DNA from: an uncultured Gammaproteobacteria bacterium
GTDB lineage: Bacteria; Pseudomonadota; Gammaproteobacteria; Steroidobacterales; Woeseiaceae
NCBI GenBank assembly: GCA_938003715.1
Contig: CALKYK010000314.1
Span: 1-12,162 of the forward strand
Reading direction: 5' to 3'
DNA: 12,162 bases
Below the pieces are notes generated by a model. It worked only from the letters and a program-made list of their open reading frames with translations. It was not told the origin of the DNA and did no database searches. Every line of letters begins with the position of its first letter. Within the stretch, counting starts at the first letter, position 1. Of the stretch, positions 5,933 to 11,797 are shown one piece after another. Position numbers and translations under genes: made by a program.

Positions 5933-6426
5933 TCGCTTTCACCTTCATCCAGCGGACCCAGCGGACTTTCTGCACAGCCCTCGCGCTCGACCGAGTAGAG
6001 TATGCCCGCGATTTTCCAGCGGTCATCCGCCTTGACGAGTTGGAAGCTGTCGATACCGCAGTGCGAAAACGCGCCGTCGATCCACAGGTCGTATGGCGTC
6101 CAGACGGTTGCCATATGGTCGTGGATCAGTACCTGGGGGTCCCAGAAGCGCTCGATGAATTCGCGTTCGCTCGTAACCAGCCCGTCGATGAACTCGTGGT
6201 GGGACGATGTCGTGAGCTGTATGCCGTCGGCCGATTGACTGTAACCGAATATCATTCCGGACGGTGTCAGGACTGTGCGCAGGCGCTCGCCGTCGGCGGC
6301 CTGCATCGCGTCGAACAGTTCCTGCACGGTATCGATGATCGCCTGCCGCTCGCCCGCTTCATCACCGAGCGCCATGGCGCCCGCCGCAAGCGCGAGCGCA
6401 CAGGTTATTGACCTGGTCAGTTTCAT
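5929..6426 (-). CDS. Secreted NTF2/SnoaL-like (DUF4440-type) protein
   Basis: A 165-residue protein with a signal peptide (MKLTRSITCALALAAGAMA, cleavage probably just before DEAGERQ) and one NTF2-like fold. Typical features are the N-terminal helices RQAIIDTVQELFDAMQAADGERLRTVL (about 27-53), the middle segment with HHEFIDGLVTSEREFIERFW, and the beta strands HDHMATVWTPYDLWIDGAFSHCGIDSFQLVKADDRWKIAGILYS, which contain the characteristic final D-x-W-K-I-A-G-I pattern. NTF2-fold proteins include ketosteroid isomerases, polyketide cyclases and many ligand-binding proteins, so no reaction can be assigned. The frame extends upstream, but ATG 6426 gives the signal peptide and overlaps the stop of the upstream membrane gene as ATGA. 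Third and last of three secreted NTF2-like genes in this run. Confidence 0.8.
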   Translation of the reverse strand: MKLTRSITCALALAAGAMALGDEAGERQAIIDTVQELFDAMQAADGERLRTVLTPSGMIFGYSQSADGIQLTTSSHHEFIDGLVTSEREFIERFWDPQVLIHDHMATVWTPYDLWIDGAFSHCGIDSFQLVKADDRWKIAGILYSVEREGCAESPLGPLDEGESE

Positions 6427-6842
6427 TCGTCGTTGCTCTCTTCCGTTGATTGCGCCTGTCGTTCCTGCCACCAAAAGCTGATCATCAGTACCATGACCAC
6501 GAGCAAAAGCGCCGCGTACATCAGGTCAGCGCTGACCGTAGCACCGGTCTGGATCGACTCGAACAGGCCGGAGCGATCGAGTATCCACGTGGCGGCGATG
6601 CCGGCGATGCCGAGCACGGGAAGCAGCAGCTGAATGCCGGCGTACGCCGACAGCGTGCCCCGCTTCGTCCACAGCAGGAATCCGTATACGTTGACCGCGA
6701 CGAAAAGCGCGAGCACGACAAGCGCCACCTCGACGTTTTCAGCAATGGCGAGCACGCCTGCGATCAGCATCCAGCAGCTTCCGCCAAGCTGGCTGCCAAG
6801 CCAGCCGCCCAGGTTCCAGTGAAACCGGCTGTTCGAGGCCAT
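6423..6842 (-). CDS. Four-TM membrane protein, unknown function
   Basis: A 139-residue inner-membrane protein. It opens with RFHWNLGGWLGSQLGGSCW, an aromatic- and glycine-rich helix start that recurs in a group of uncharacterised bacterial membrane proteins, and has predicted helices at about 12-34, 37-57, 64-87 and 105-125. The C-terminal tail (QERQAQSTEESNDE) is polar and acidic. The start at 6842 is well supported by CGGAGGCGACC immediately before it, which lies in the 14-base gap after the preceding gene; a longer in-frame version begins inside that gene and is not needed. Its TGA overlaps the ATG of the following secreted NTF2-like gene. Placed between two secreted NTF2-like proteins, it might act with them, but nothing in the sequence shows this. 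Confidence 0.77.
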   Translation of the reverse strand: MASNSRFHWNLGGWLGSQLGGSCWMLIAGVLAIAENVEVALVVLALFVAVNVYGFLLWTKRGTLSAYAGIQLLLPVLGIAGIAATWILDRSGLFESIQTGATVSADLMYAALLLVVMVLMISFWWQERQAQSTEESNDE

Positions 6843-6856
6843 GGTCGCCTCCGTGG

Positions 6857-7318
6857 TCAGTCGGATGGGTAATCGTCCCAGATCTGGTGTGTGATCCGCC
6901 ACTCGCCGTCTGCCTGCCTGCGTACGATCGACACGTACTTGCCGCCCCGGTCGTAGGTCTTGCCGTCGTAGTCGAACGAAAGCGTGAACGTGCCGCGCAC
7001 GAAGGCGAGGTCGCCGGAGCCGTCGACTTCGATGACGGTCGGCTCGAACGCGTTGACGACCGCCGGCGCGGAGTCCGGTGGAAACCAGAACGCACGTGCG
7101 TTGTCGGCGCCGTGAATCCAGGGGATCCCGGACGGAGACAACACCGGCTCCGCGGTGAAGACCGCCATGATCTTTTCGGCGTCATTCGTGCGCCACGCGG
7201 CAAAGTAGCGGTTCGAGGCCGCCTTTGCCGCTGCGGCATCGGCGTCGCTGAAGTCGGAGCCAGTCGCGATACCTGGACAAACGAGGGCAGCGGCAAGCAG
7301 CAGTAGGGCGGGTTTCAT
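6857..7318 (-). CDS. Secreted NTF2/SnoaL-like (DUF4440-type) protein
   Basis: A 153-residue protein with signal peptide MKPALLLLAAALVCPGIATG (cleavage near residue 20-21) followed by one NTF2-like domain. Seen in order: the helix AAAKAASNRYFAAWRTNDAEKIMAVFT, which is the classic DUF4440/SnoaL opening; the sequence PVLSPSGIPWIHGADNARAFWF; strands FEPTVIEVDGSGDLAFVRGTFTLSF; and the terminal RRQADGEWRITHQIWDDYP. Several SnoaL-like proteins with this DGEWRI-xHQ-xW ending are annotated only as ketosteroid-isomerase-related. It is predicted to be periplasmic. The ATG at 7318 overlaps the TGA of the upstream DUF3052 gene, indicating coupled translation. It is clearly a paralogue by fold of the genes at 5929 and 9231, but its loops differ, so their ligands probably differ. 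Confidence 0.83.
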   Translation of the reverse strand: MKPALLLLAAALVCPGIATGSDFSDADAAAAKAASNRYFAAWRTNDAEKIMAVFTAEPVLSPSGIPWIHGADNARAFWFPPDSAPAVVNAFEPTVIEVDGSGDLAFVRGTFTLSFDYDGKTYDRGGKYVSIVRRQADGEWRITHQIWDDYPSD

Positions 7319-7728
7319 CGTCGAAGCTCCTTCCTGATGACCAGCTTCAGCCCGGACCAGGTCTCGTCGACCGCGCAGACCTTGACGTCAACCAGTCCCA
7401 GCGGCAGCGCGTGCCTGCGCACGACGTCCTCGGTCATGTCGGTCTGCACCTTCGAAGCCTTTTTCGGCCAGGACACCCAGATCATGCCGTCCTGGTTGAT
7501 TGCTTCTCGCATCGCGGGCAGTCGCTTTTTCAGTTCGACCGCCGACTTCGTGAAAAAGTGCCAGATGTCGATGTCCTTGCGGATCGAAGACGAGATCGTG
7601 ACATTCTTCGGCAACGGAGCAAGCAATTTCCTGTAGTTGCCGGGTGCGTTGCCGGTTCGCAGGCGCGTGCCGTCCCTGATGCCGAGCTTCTTCGCGAGCG
7701 GCGTGCCCGAGTAGCCGGCGATGCTCAC
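7315..7728 (-). CDS. DUF3052 family protein
   Basis: A 137-residue cytoplasmic protein of the DUF3052 family, which has no established function. Its signature N-terminus AGYSGTPLAKKLGIRDGTRL (residues 4-23) is followed by APLPKNVTISSSIRKDIDIWHFFTKSAVELKKRLPAMREAI, a strand-helix core, then DGMIWVSWPKKASKVQTDMTEDVVRRHALPLGLVDVKVCAVDETWSGLKLVIRKE, the usual ending. The WVSWPKK and DETWSGLKLV strings are strongly diagnostic in my recollection. The start is GTG at 7728, overlapping the TGA of the upstream cupin as GTGA; there is no ATG that would keep the conserved N-terminus. Its TGA in turn overlaps the ATG of the NTF2-like gene. The domain often appears with unrelated small genes, so context gives no clear function. 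Confidence 0.88.
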   Translation of the reverse strand: MSIAGYSGTPLAKKLGIRDGTRLRTGNAPGNYRKLLAPLPKNVTISSSIRKDIDIWHFFTKSAVELKKRLPAMREAINQDGMIWVSWPKKASKVQTDMTEDVVRRHALPLGLVDVKVCAVDETWSGLKLVIRKELRR

Positions 7729-8108
7729 CCGTCGTCTCCCGGCAGCGGCCGGTAATCGCCGCCCGGACCGGGCGTCGCGTACATGATGCGGCTCGGCTCT
7801 AGTATATCGACGCGGTGCCAGGCTCCTTGCGGCACGACCAGGCCGTCGCCCGGACGCATGTCGACGTCGTCGAACGACGGCTCTTCGAACACGACGCGCA
7901 CGTGGCCACTGACGAGATACAGCACCTCGTCCCCGTCGGGATGCATCTCGCCGTCATGCGGCGAGTTTTCGCTCATCGTCGCGATGCCTATTGTCAGGCC
8001 GTCGACTGATATCGGCGGATCCGGTTGCGCGGGCACGACGGTGGCCTCGAGGTCACGGCTCATGCCGATGGTTTCGGAATGCGCGTCGAATCGGGTCGGT
8101 GTTTTCAT
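7725..8108 (-). CDS. Cupin domain protein
   Basis: A 127-residue single-domain cupin. Motif 1 spans residues 50-68 (PHDGEMHPDGDEVLYLVSG): candidate metal ligands are H56 and E61, with H51 five residues earlier. Motif 2 is MRPGDGLVVPQGAWHRVDI at 84-102, with H98. The HPDGDEVLYLVSGHVRVV pattern resembles cupin_2 proteins annotated as mannose-6-phosphate isomerase-like or general ligand binders. Residues 1-40 form an extension with DLEATVVPAQP that may pack against the barrel. The ATG at 8108 overlaps the TGA of the upstream zinc-ribbon membrane gene. Substrate and metal are unknown. It shows no close similarity, by eye, to the other cupin in this window (2196-2522), whose motif 1 is PHTQDEIY. 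Confidence 0.85.
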   Translation of the reverse strand: MKTPTRFDAHSETIGMSRDLEATVVPAQPDPPISVDGLTIGIATMSENSPHDGEMHPDGDEVLYLVSGHVRVVFEEPSFDDVDMRPGDGLVVPQGAWHRVDILEPSRIMYATPGPGGDYRPLPGDDG

Positions 8109-8449
8109 GGGTCGATCGTCCTTTCACAGGCGGGACAGTGCGGCTGGTCGGCAAGCCACTTGAGCCAGCCTCTGGGCTGCTGGCGATTTGCAGCTCGCCA
8201 GAACCAGCGGTCGCCACAGTGGGGGCAGCGGATGGCCGCCAGCGGGAAAACGATGCCGGTCAGGCCGGTCAGACCGCCCAAAAGCATGATGCCAAAGCTC
8301 GTTTCGGCGGCCATGTTCCGGCCGTCGTAAACCACCCAGTAGAAAAGCGCGCACGAGACGACGAGCAGCGCAAGACCGAGAAAGCCTTTCCAGGCCTGAC
8401 CGCTCGCGACGACGATGGATGGGCGCTTGTCGGGACCGGTAGCGTTCAT
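8105..8449 (-). CDS. Two-TM membrane protein with C-terminal zinc ribbon
   Basis: A 114-residue protein with two membrane helices (about residues 20-41 and 52-73) and a cytoplasmic or periplasmic tail carrying two CxxC pairs: C75-P-H-C78 and C105-P-A-C108, separated by an aromatic- and basic-rich segment (RWFWRAANRQQPRGWLKWL). Four cysteines in two CPxC knuckles form a probable zinc ribbon. I know of no function; such proteins may be membrane anchors for nucleic acid or protein contacts. Both ends overlap neighbouring genes by four bases (ATGA at 8446-8449 with the methyltransferase, ATGA at 8105-8108 with the cupin), so it is embedded in the coupled part of the operon. Confidence 0.78.
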   Translation of the reverse strand: MNATGPDKRPSIVVASGQAWKGFLGLALLVVSCALFYWVVYDGRNMAAETSFGIMLLGGLTGLTGIVFPLAAIRCPHCGDRWFWRAANRQQPRGWLKWLADQPHCPACERTIDP

Positions 8450-9195
8450 TCGGCGCTTTCCGGTTTCAGGGCGATGAACGCGTGCAGGGTCGTGACTTCC
8501 GGGTCGTGCAGGTCATATTCAGCGGTCTTCACTTCGAACCCGGCGGCCGCTACTACCTCGAGCCAGGTTTGCTCGCTGAACAGCTTGAACCTGTACTCGT
8601 CTTTCGCGACATGCACCGTGCCGTCTCGGTCGCGCATGACATAGACCATGACCTGCGGAAACGACTCGTCGGCTTCGTCCAGTTCGCCGTCCCATTCGAG
8701 GTAGCGCAACGAACGGTCGCCGACGTCGTGTCCGCCGTGAGAGGTCCAGGGTTCGAACGTGTCGAGCGTGTGGTCGGGCATGAAGAGGGCCAGGCCGCCG
8801 GGCCTGCAGTGCACCCATGCGGTGGTGATCGCCGCCTCGAGATCTTCGCGCGAGTCCATGAAATGTATGGCGTCGTGAATGAACACCGCGTCGAACTGCC
8901 GGTCGAGCCGCAGCGTGCGCATGTCGCCCTCGACATGTTCGCACTCCGGGTTGAGCGCCTTGCTGACCGCGAGCATTCCCGGCGAAAGGTCGACGAGCGT
9001 CATCTCGAAATACGCTTTCATGTGTGACGCGTTGTTGCCGCCGCCGGAACCCAGTTCGAGCAGCGTTTTCGGCGACGACGGCGATTCGGCAATGATCGTG
9101 CGCCGGTAGAATTCCGCCTCCTCGGCGTATTCCCCGGGCGCGGACAGCACCGGCCACCAGTCGGCGAGTTCCGTGTAGAGCTTCGGCAGCGGCAT
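8446..9195 (-). CDS. Class I SAM-dependent methyltransferase
   Basis: A 249-residue Rossmann-fold methyltransferase. SAM-binding motif I is TLLELGSGGGNNASHM (44-59); the acidic end of strand beta-2 is VDLSPGML (68-75); motif II/III is HVEGDMRTL (87-95), and the motif IV strand is FDAVFIHDAIHFM (101-113). The C-terminal half has a separate, acidic, beta-rich segment (DGELDEADESFPQVMVYVMRDRDGTVHVAKDEYRF), typical of the substrate-cap of small-molecule methyltransferases of the Methyltransf_25/11 type. The substrate cannot be read. The start at 9195 has only a weak Shine-Dalgarno (CAGGCACCC), and there are 35 bases after the stop of the preceding secreted gene. The TGA overlaps the ATG of the zinc-ribbon membrane gene. 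It is the only obvious enzyme in the long run besides the cupins. Confidence 0.88.
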   Translation of the reverse strand: MPLPKLYTELADWWPVLSAPGEYAEEAEFYRRTIIAESPSSPKTLLELGSGGGNNASHMKAYFEMTLVDLSPGMLAVSKALNPECEHVEGDMRTLRLDRQFDAVFIHDAIHFMDSREDLEAAITTAWVHCRPGGLALFMPDHTLDTFEPWTSHGGHDVGDRSLRYLEWDGELDEADESFPQVMVYVMRDRDGTVHVAKDEYRFKLFSEQTWLEVVAAAGFEVKTAEYDLHDPEVTTLHAFIALKPESAE

Positions 9196-9230
9196 GGGTG
9201 CCTGGTCTGCCTCAATCTGCGTGGCGCGAA

Positions 9231-9671
9231 CTAACTGCCTTCGTCCCGCGGCTTGCGGCCGGAGACGTGCGATGCGATGGCGCGCCAGACGCCTTCTTCC
9301 TTGACGAAGAAGTTGCTCGACTTGTAGGTGTACTTCTCGGCGACACCCGTGCCATCGACGACGGCAAACCTGTCCTGGTAAATCTGCAGGCGCTCGATCC
9401 GGAATTCGAATGCGCCGGGATCCCAGACGTTGTTCGCGATGAAGTCGAGTTCCTTCGCCTTGGTGGATCGCTCACCCTGGCCGTTGATCATCTCGAAGCT
9501 GTCGTGCAGCAGCCGGTCCAGCAGTTTCACGTCCTGGGTGCGGTAGGCCTGCGGCCATAACACCGTCTTGAAGTGCCTCAGCGTTTCCTCGTCACTCTTG
9601 TCCGGATTGGCGCCGACCGGCGGTCCGGCCAGGACCAGGGTGATGCCGAGTGCCAGTATCAGTTTGTGCAT
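9231..9671 (-). CDS. Secreted NTF2/SnoaL-like (DUF4440-type) protein
   Basis: A 146-residue protein with signal peptide MHKLILALGITLVLAGPPVGA (cleavage before NPDKS, about residue 21/22) and a DUF4440-type NTF2 fold. Visible are the helix EETLRHFKTVLWPQAYRTQDVKLLDRLLHDSFEMI (29-63), then NGQGERSTKAKELDFIANNVW, strands FEFRIERLQIYQDRFAVVDGTGVAEKYTY and the closing EEGVWRAIASHVSGRK. The VWRAIASHVSG ending is very common in bacterial DUF4440 proteins. Predicted periplasmic; no catalytic residues can be assigned. The start is preceded by ATCGGGGGCAAGGC, a strong ribosome-binding site, and 63 bases separate it from the PH-domain gene, the longest gap in this run, so an internal promoter is possible though I see no clear one. 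Confidence 0.85.
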   Translation of the reverse strand: MHKLILALGITLVLAGPPVGANPDKSDEETLRHFKTVLWPQAYRTQDVKLLDRLLHDSFEMINGQGERSTKAKELDFIANNVWDPGAFEFRIERLQIYQDRFAVVDGTGVAEKYTYKSSNFFVKEEGVWRAIASHVSGRKPRDEGS

Positions 9672-9734
9672 GCCTTGCCCCCGATTGATGTTTTCGCTCA
9701 GTTTATTCGATGCCTGCCGGCCGTGCCCGTTCCA

Positions 9735-10142
9735 TCATTTCGCCTGGCCTATCGCCCGGAGAAAACCGGTCTTGTCGTCGGGCGAGACCATGATGTGCCG
9801 GTTCTTGCCGTAGGTAACGCGGATTCGGTCCAGCGACAGGGCGGGTGAGGACAGCGGGCTTCGCGTTTCCTCGGCGTGCGTGATGTCGGGCAGCGCGATG
9901 GTCCAGCGAAACGGGCCGGAGACGATTTTCAGTTTGTCGTCGCCTACCGTGTAGTGGGTACGCACAAGCGTCGGCACGATGACGCCGATGCCGAACAGGC
10001 TGGCGAGCGCCAGCACGATCCGCGCCGGCATCTCCATGTCGGTAATCAGTGCCTTCACCAGCAGCAGGAACAGCCCGGACGCGATCACGACCAGCAGCAC
10101 GAACAGCCACGGATCGACCTTGGAAGGGAATCGTTTCGTCAT
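9735..10142 (-). CDS. Membrane-anchored bacterial PH-domain protein (YyaB/SunI-like)
   Basis: A 135-residue protein with two N-terminal membrane helices (about 12-33 and 40-60) followed by a small beta-rich domain. The soluble part, HYTVGDDKLKIVSGPF then ITHAEETRSPLSSPALSLDR and VTYGKNRHIMVSPDDKTGFLRAI, matches the bacterial PH-domain family formerly DUF1200, which includes YyaB and the SunI immunity protein of Bacillus. The pattern T-R-x-P-L-S-S-P-A-L-S-L-D-R followed by Y-G and I-x-V-S-P-x-D is diagnostic in my recollection. Most members have no known role; immunity should not be inferred here as there is no bacteriocin gene nearby. The ATG at 10142 is 10 bases after the hspQ stop and lacks a visible Shine-Dalgarno. 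A longer frame upstream is a shadow of hspQ. Confidence 0.82.
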   Translation of the reverse strand: MTKRFPSKVDPWLFVLLVVIASGLFLLLVKALITDMEMPARIVLALASLFGIGVIVPTLVRTHYTVGDDKLKIVSGPFRWTIALPDITHAEETRSPLSSPALSLDRIRVTYGKNRHIMVSPDDKTGFLRAIGQAK

Positions 10143-10152
10143 CGCGCGGCCG

Positions 10153-10482
10153 CTAGTTGCTTCGTCGGTCGCTCGAGTACCTGCCGTCCTCGAACCGTGA
10201 AAAGAAATGATCGACGAGCGGGTGTACGACAGGGTCAGCGCTGTCGTCGGCTTCGAGATTGCGTTCCGCAACGTAGGTCGTGTGGATCGCTTCGTGAACC
10301 AGGACGTGGTACCAGGGCTGGTTTTTTGGCGGCCTCGACTTCGCCATCGTGTCGTACCACTCGTCGGTACCCTGGAATCGGGCATCGACATCGACGATCA
10401 CGCCGCGATAGTCGAACAGCCGATGGTGAATAAGTTCACCCACGGAAAACTTCGGCCGGCTGATCTCGGTTATCGTGCCCAT
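10153..10482 (-). CDS. hspQ: Heat shock protein HspQ (YccV-like hemimethylated-DNA-binding domain)
   Basis: A 109-residue HspQ-family protein. The conserved core is present: KFSVGELIHHRLFDYRGVIVDVDARF (11-36), the acidic/polar middle with EWYDTMAKSRPPKNQPWYHVLVHEA (41-65), and THTTYV-type AIHTTYVAERNLEADDS (65-81), with the WYHV motif at 57-60. In E. coli HspQ is a heat-inducible factor that binds hemimethylated DNA (oriC) and, acetylated or not, primes the Lon protease; I transfer only the general stress role. The ATG at 10482 is preceded by CATTGGCAGGATTCCC, a reasonable ribosome-binding site. This is the first gene of the long minus-strand run, so stress control of hspQ could extend to the genes after it. 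I did not find a convincing sigma-32 promoter. Confidence 0.92.
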   Translation of the reverse strand: MGTITEISRPKFSVGELIHHRLFDYRGVIVDVDARFQGTDEWYDTMAKSRPPKNQPWYHVLVHEAIHTTYVAERNLEADDSADPVVHPLVDHFFSRFEDGRYSSDRRSN

Positions 10483-10544
10483 GGGAATCCTGCCAATGTC
10501 CTCCGGAACCCCTTGATAGGCCTGAATTTTGGTGTGGACAACTA

Positions 10545-10552
10545 CTTATATA
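10545..10552. promoter_or_regulatory. AT-rich divergent promoter region between hspQ and the secreted-protein gene
   Basis: The 148 bases between the two divergent genes contain one AT-rich patch, CTTATATA. On the minus strand it reads TATATAAG and could be the -10 for hspQ (leader about 55 bases); on the plus strand TATATA could serve the gene starting at 10631 (leader about 70 bases). No good -35 is seen in either direction (for plus, CTGAAT at a spacing of about 19). Weak, positional evidence. Confidence 0.3.
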
Positions 10553-10560
10553 CATCCCGA

Positions 10561-10585
10561 TAGCCGTCTGACACTGTTCCGGCTA
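10561..10585. repeat. Inverted repeat TAGCCG...CGGCTA in the leader of the secreted-protein gene
   Basis: TAGCCG at 10561-10566 and CGGCTA at 10580-10585 are perfect 6-base arms with a 13-base spacer. If transcription starts near 10559 the hairpin would sit at the very 5' end of the mRNA, where it could protect the transcript; it could also be an operator. No function is shown. Confidence 0.35.
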
Positions 10586-10630
10586 CCGCAGGAGTAATTA
10601 TCGCGCAGAGCCGGATTCGGGAGAACCAAT

Positions 10631-11122
10631 ATGACAAGAAAAACAAATATTGCCGTAATTATCGGCACGATGATCAGCATGTCGTTTGCGGGCCTGGCGA
10701 GTGCCGATCCGGACGGGTCCCAGCGTCTCCGGGGTTTGGGCGGACGCGTGTTCCTGGTCCAGGTGCATGACCTTTTCAACGACGTGTATTTCGATAATTG
10801 CTACACGTTTTACGAGGATGGCACCTGGGACGATCCGCTCTTTCCGGTATTGGGATCGTGGGAGCAGGACTCTGTCGGCGCAAAAACGAGCTACAGCGCG
10901 CAGGCGTTGGCGGAAGATTTCAACATCGGATCCGAGGACGAACCGTTCCTCGTTGACCTGCTGCTGGAGCAGGTCGGCAAGGTGACGCCAGCGAAAGGCA
11001 AGGGAACGCTGCAGTTGTCGGCATTCTCGCAGGCAATCTTCGTTGAATTTCTTGGCGGCGACGACCTGGTTGTCGGTGAGTTCGTGTCGGTCGGTCACGA
11101 GGTCGGCGAGTGTCCGCTGTGA
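10631..11122 (+). CDS. Secreted protein of unknown function
   Basis: A 163-residue protein with a classic signal peptide: basic MTRKTN, hydrophobic core, and ASA cleavage site after residue 25 (mature start DPDGSQ). The mature part is acidic and beta-rich, with FLVQVHDLFNDVYFDNCYTFYEDGTWDDPLFP at about 41-72, and two cysteines only, C57 and C161 (four residues from the end), which could form a disulfide in the periplasm. The NCYTFYEDGTW pattern resembles lipocalin- or transferrin-fold secreted proteins of no known function, but I do not recognise a family. The ATG at 10631 follows GGGAGAACCAAT, a good Shine-Dalgarno. It stands alone, divergent from hspQ, and I see no terminator hairpin with a T-tract after it. 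Confidence 0.72.
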   Translation: MTRKTNIAVIIGTMISMSFAGLASADPDGSQRLRGLGGRVFLVQVHDLFNDVYFDNCYTFYEDGTWDDPLFPVLGSWEQDSVGAKTSYSAQALAEDFNIGSEDEPFLVDLLLEQVGKVTPAKGKGTLQLSAFSQAIFVEFLGGDDLVVGEFVSVGHEVGECPL

Positions 11123-11274
11123 ACTAGCGCCGGACGGCGGGCGGTCATCCCGTAGCAGTCGTCACGCGGTTTCCTGGATGGGCTCGTGAAAGTAAAAGCA
11201 CAGTCGGTCCGGGTAGTGCAGCGACTTGTCAGGTGGTTCCGTTTTGAACCTATCTCCTAGCAATTGGACCTGGA

Positions 11275-11604
11275 TTATCTATCTCGAAGCTCAACATCGT
11301 ACAACCCGGGAAAAAACTTGAAGGTGACGATCAGCATTGGAGCAACACCGATTACCGCAATTACCGCTGCGATGGTTTTGGATTGTGGACCAATGATTGC
11401 TCCGACAATCAAGACAATCAACAACGGGCCAAACATGGCCATCAGTGCTCTCGGCTGGCGTACTATCAACGGCGTTCCACATGACCCACAGCGAAAATAT
11501 TCGTGGGGCGTGAGCATGAATTGAAAACGGTGATTATCGACAATCGACTTGACATCGACCCCTGCGGAACAGTGCGGGCAACGCGGCTCGGCCAAGAGGC
11601 ACAT
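11275..11604 (-). CDS. Zinc-ribbon membrane protein, unknown function
   Basis: A protein of 109 residues (or 127 if the frame is read from the ATG at 11658). It begins MCLLAEPRCPHC and carries two CxxC pairs, CPHC (residues 9-12) and CGSC (39-42), in a probable zinc ribbon, followed by two membrane helices (about 50-72 and 77-96) and a short polar tail. I chose the ATG at 11604 because a perfect TATAAT lies at 11643-11638 inside the longer version, and the longer N-terminus (MLHFSYNQKQRFFKRHIY) is unlike a protein start and has no Shine-Dalgarno. The chosen ATG also lacks a good ribosome-binding site. Local GC is near 50 percent, clearly below the rest of the window, so it may be recently acquired. 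The layout is the reverse of the protein at 8105-8449, where the ribbon is C-terminal. Confidence 0.6.
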   Translation of the reverse strand: MCLLAEPRCPHCSAGVDVKSIVDNHRFQFMLTPHEYFRCGSCGTPLIVRQPRALMAMFGPLLIVLIVGAIIGPQSKTIAAVIAVIGVAPMLIVTFKFFPGLYDVELRDR

Positions 11605-11614
11605 ATATATATGT
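11601..11614. repeat. 14-bp perfect palindrome ACATATATATATGT at the start codon
   Basis: The 14 bases read the same on both strands, and the minus-strand ATG at 11604-11602 lies inside them. It could be an operator overlapping the translation start, or just an alternating-AT tract. It is unusual in a GC-rich window. Confidence 0.45.
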
Positions 11615-11637
11615 CGTTTGAAAAAGCGTTGCTTTTG

Positions 11638-11643
11638 ATTATA
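11638..11643 (-). promoter_or_regulatory. Putative -10 box (TATAAT) for the zinc-ribbon membrane gene
   Basis: The minus strand reads a perfect TATAAT at 11643-11638, which would give a start of transcription near 11631 and a leader of about 27 bases before the ATG at 11604. The best -35 candidate is TGCACC with an 18-base spacer (3 of 6 matches), so the -35 is weak. Confidence 0.4.
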
Positions 11644-11737
11644 TGAGAAGTGCAACATAACGGTGCAGTCTTGGCGTAAGTTGCTGAATAAGGTGCTGAT
11701 GCGAATTGTTCTGTTGCGAGAAACAAAGCATCAATCA

Positions 11738-11765
11738 TTGCAAAGCGTTTCTTGACGCGGATAAT
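11738..11765 (+). promoter_or_regulatory. Putative sigma-70 promoter of ppiC
   Basis: TTGCAA at 11738-11743 (4 of 6 to the -35 consensus) and GATAAT at 11760-11765 (5 of 6 to the -10) are separated by 16 bases. Transcription would start near 11772, giving a leader of about 26 bases that contains the GGAG before the ppiC start. This is the best-looking promoter in the window. Confidence 0.55.
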
Positions 11766-11797
11766 GCCGGGCACGATTCAGAAACATGGAGCTGGGC

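Noticed and set aside
9735..10142. Bacteriocin immunity role for the PH-domain protein
   Set aside because: SunI is an immunity protein, but the fold is widespread and no lantibiotic or bacteriocin gene is present nearby.
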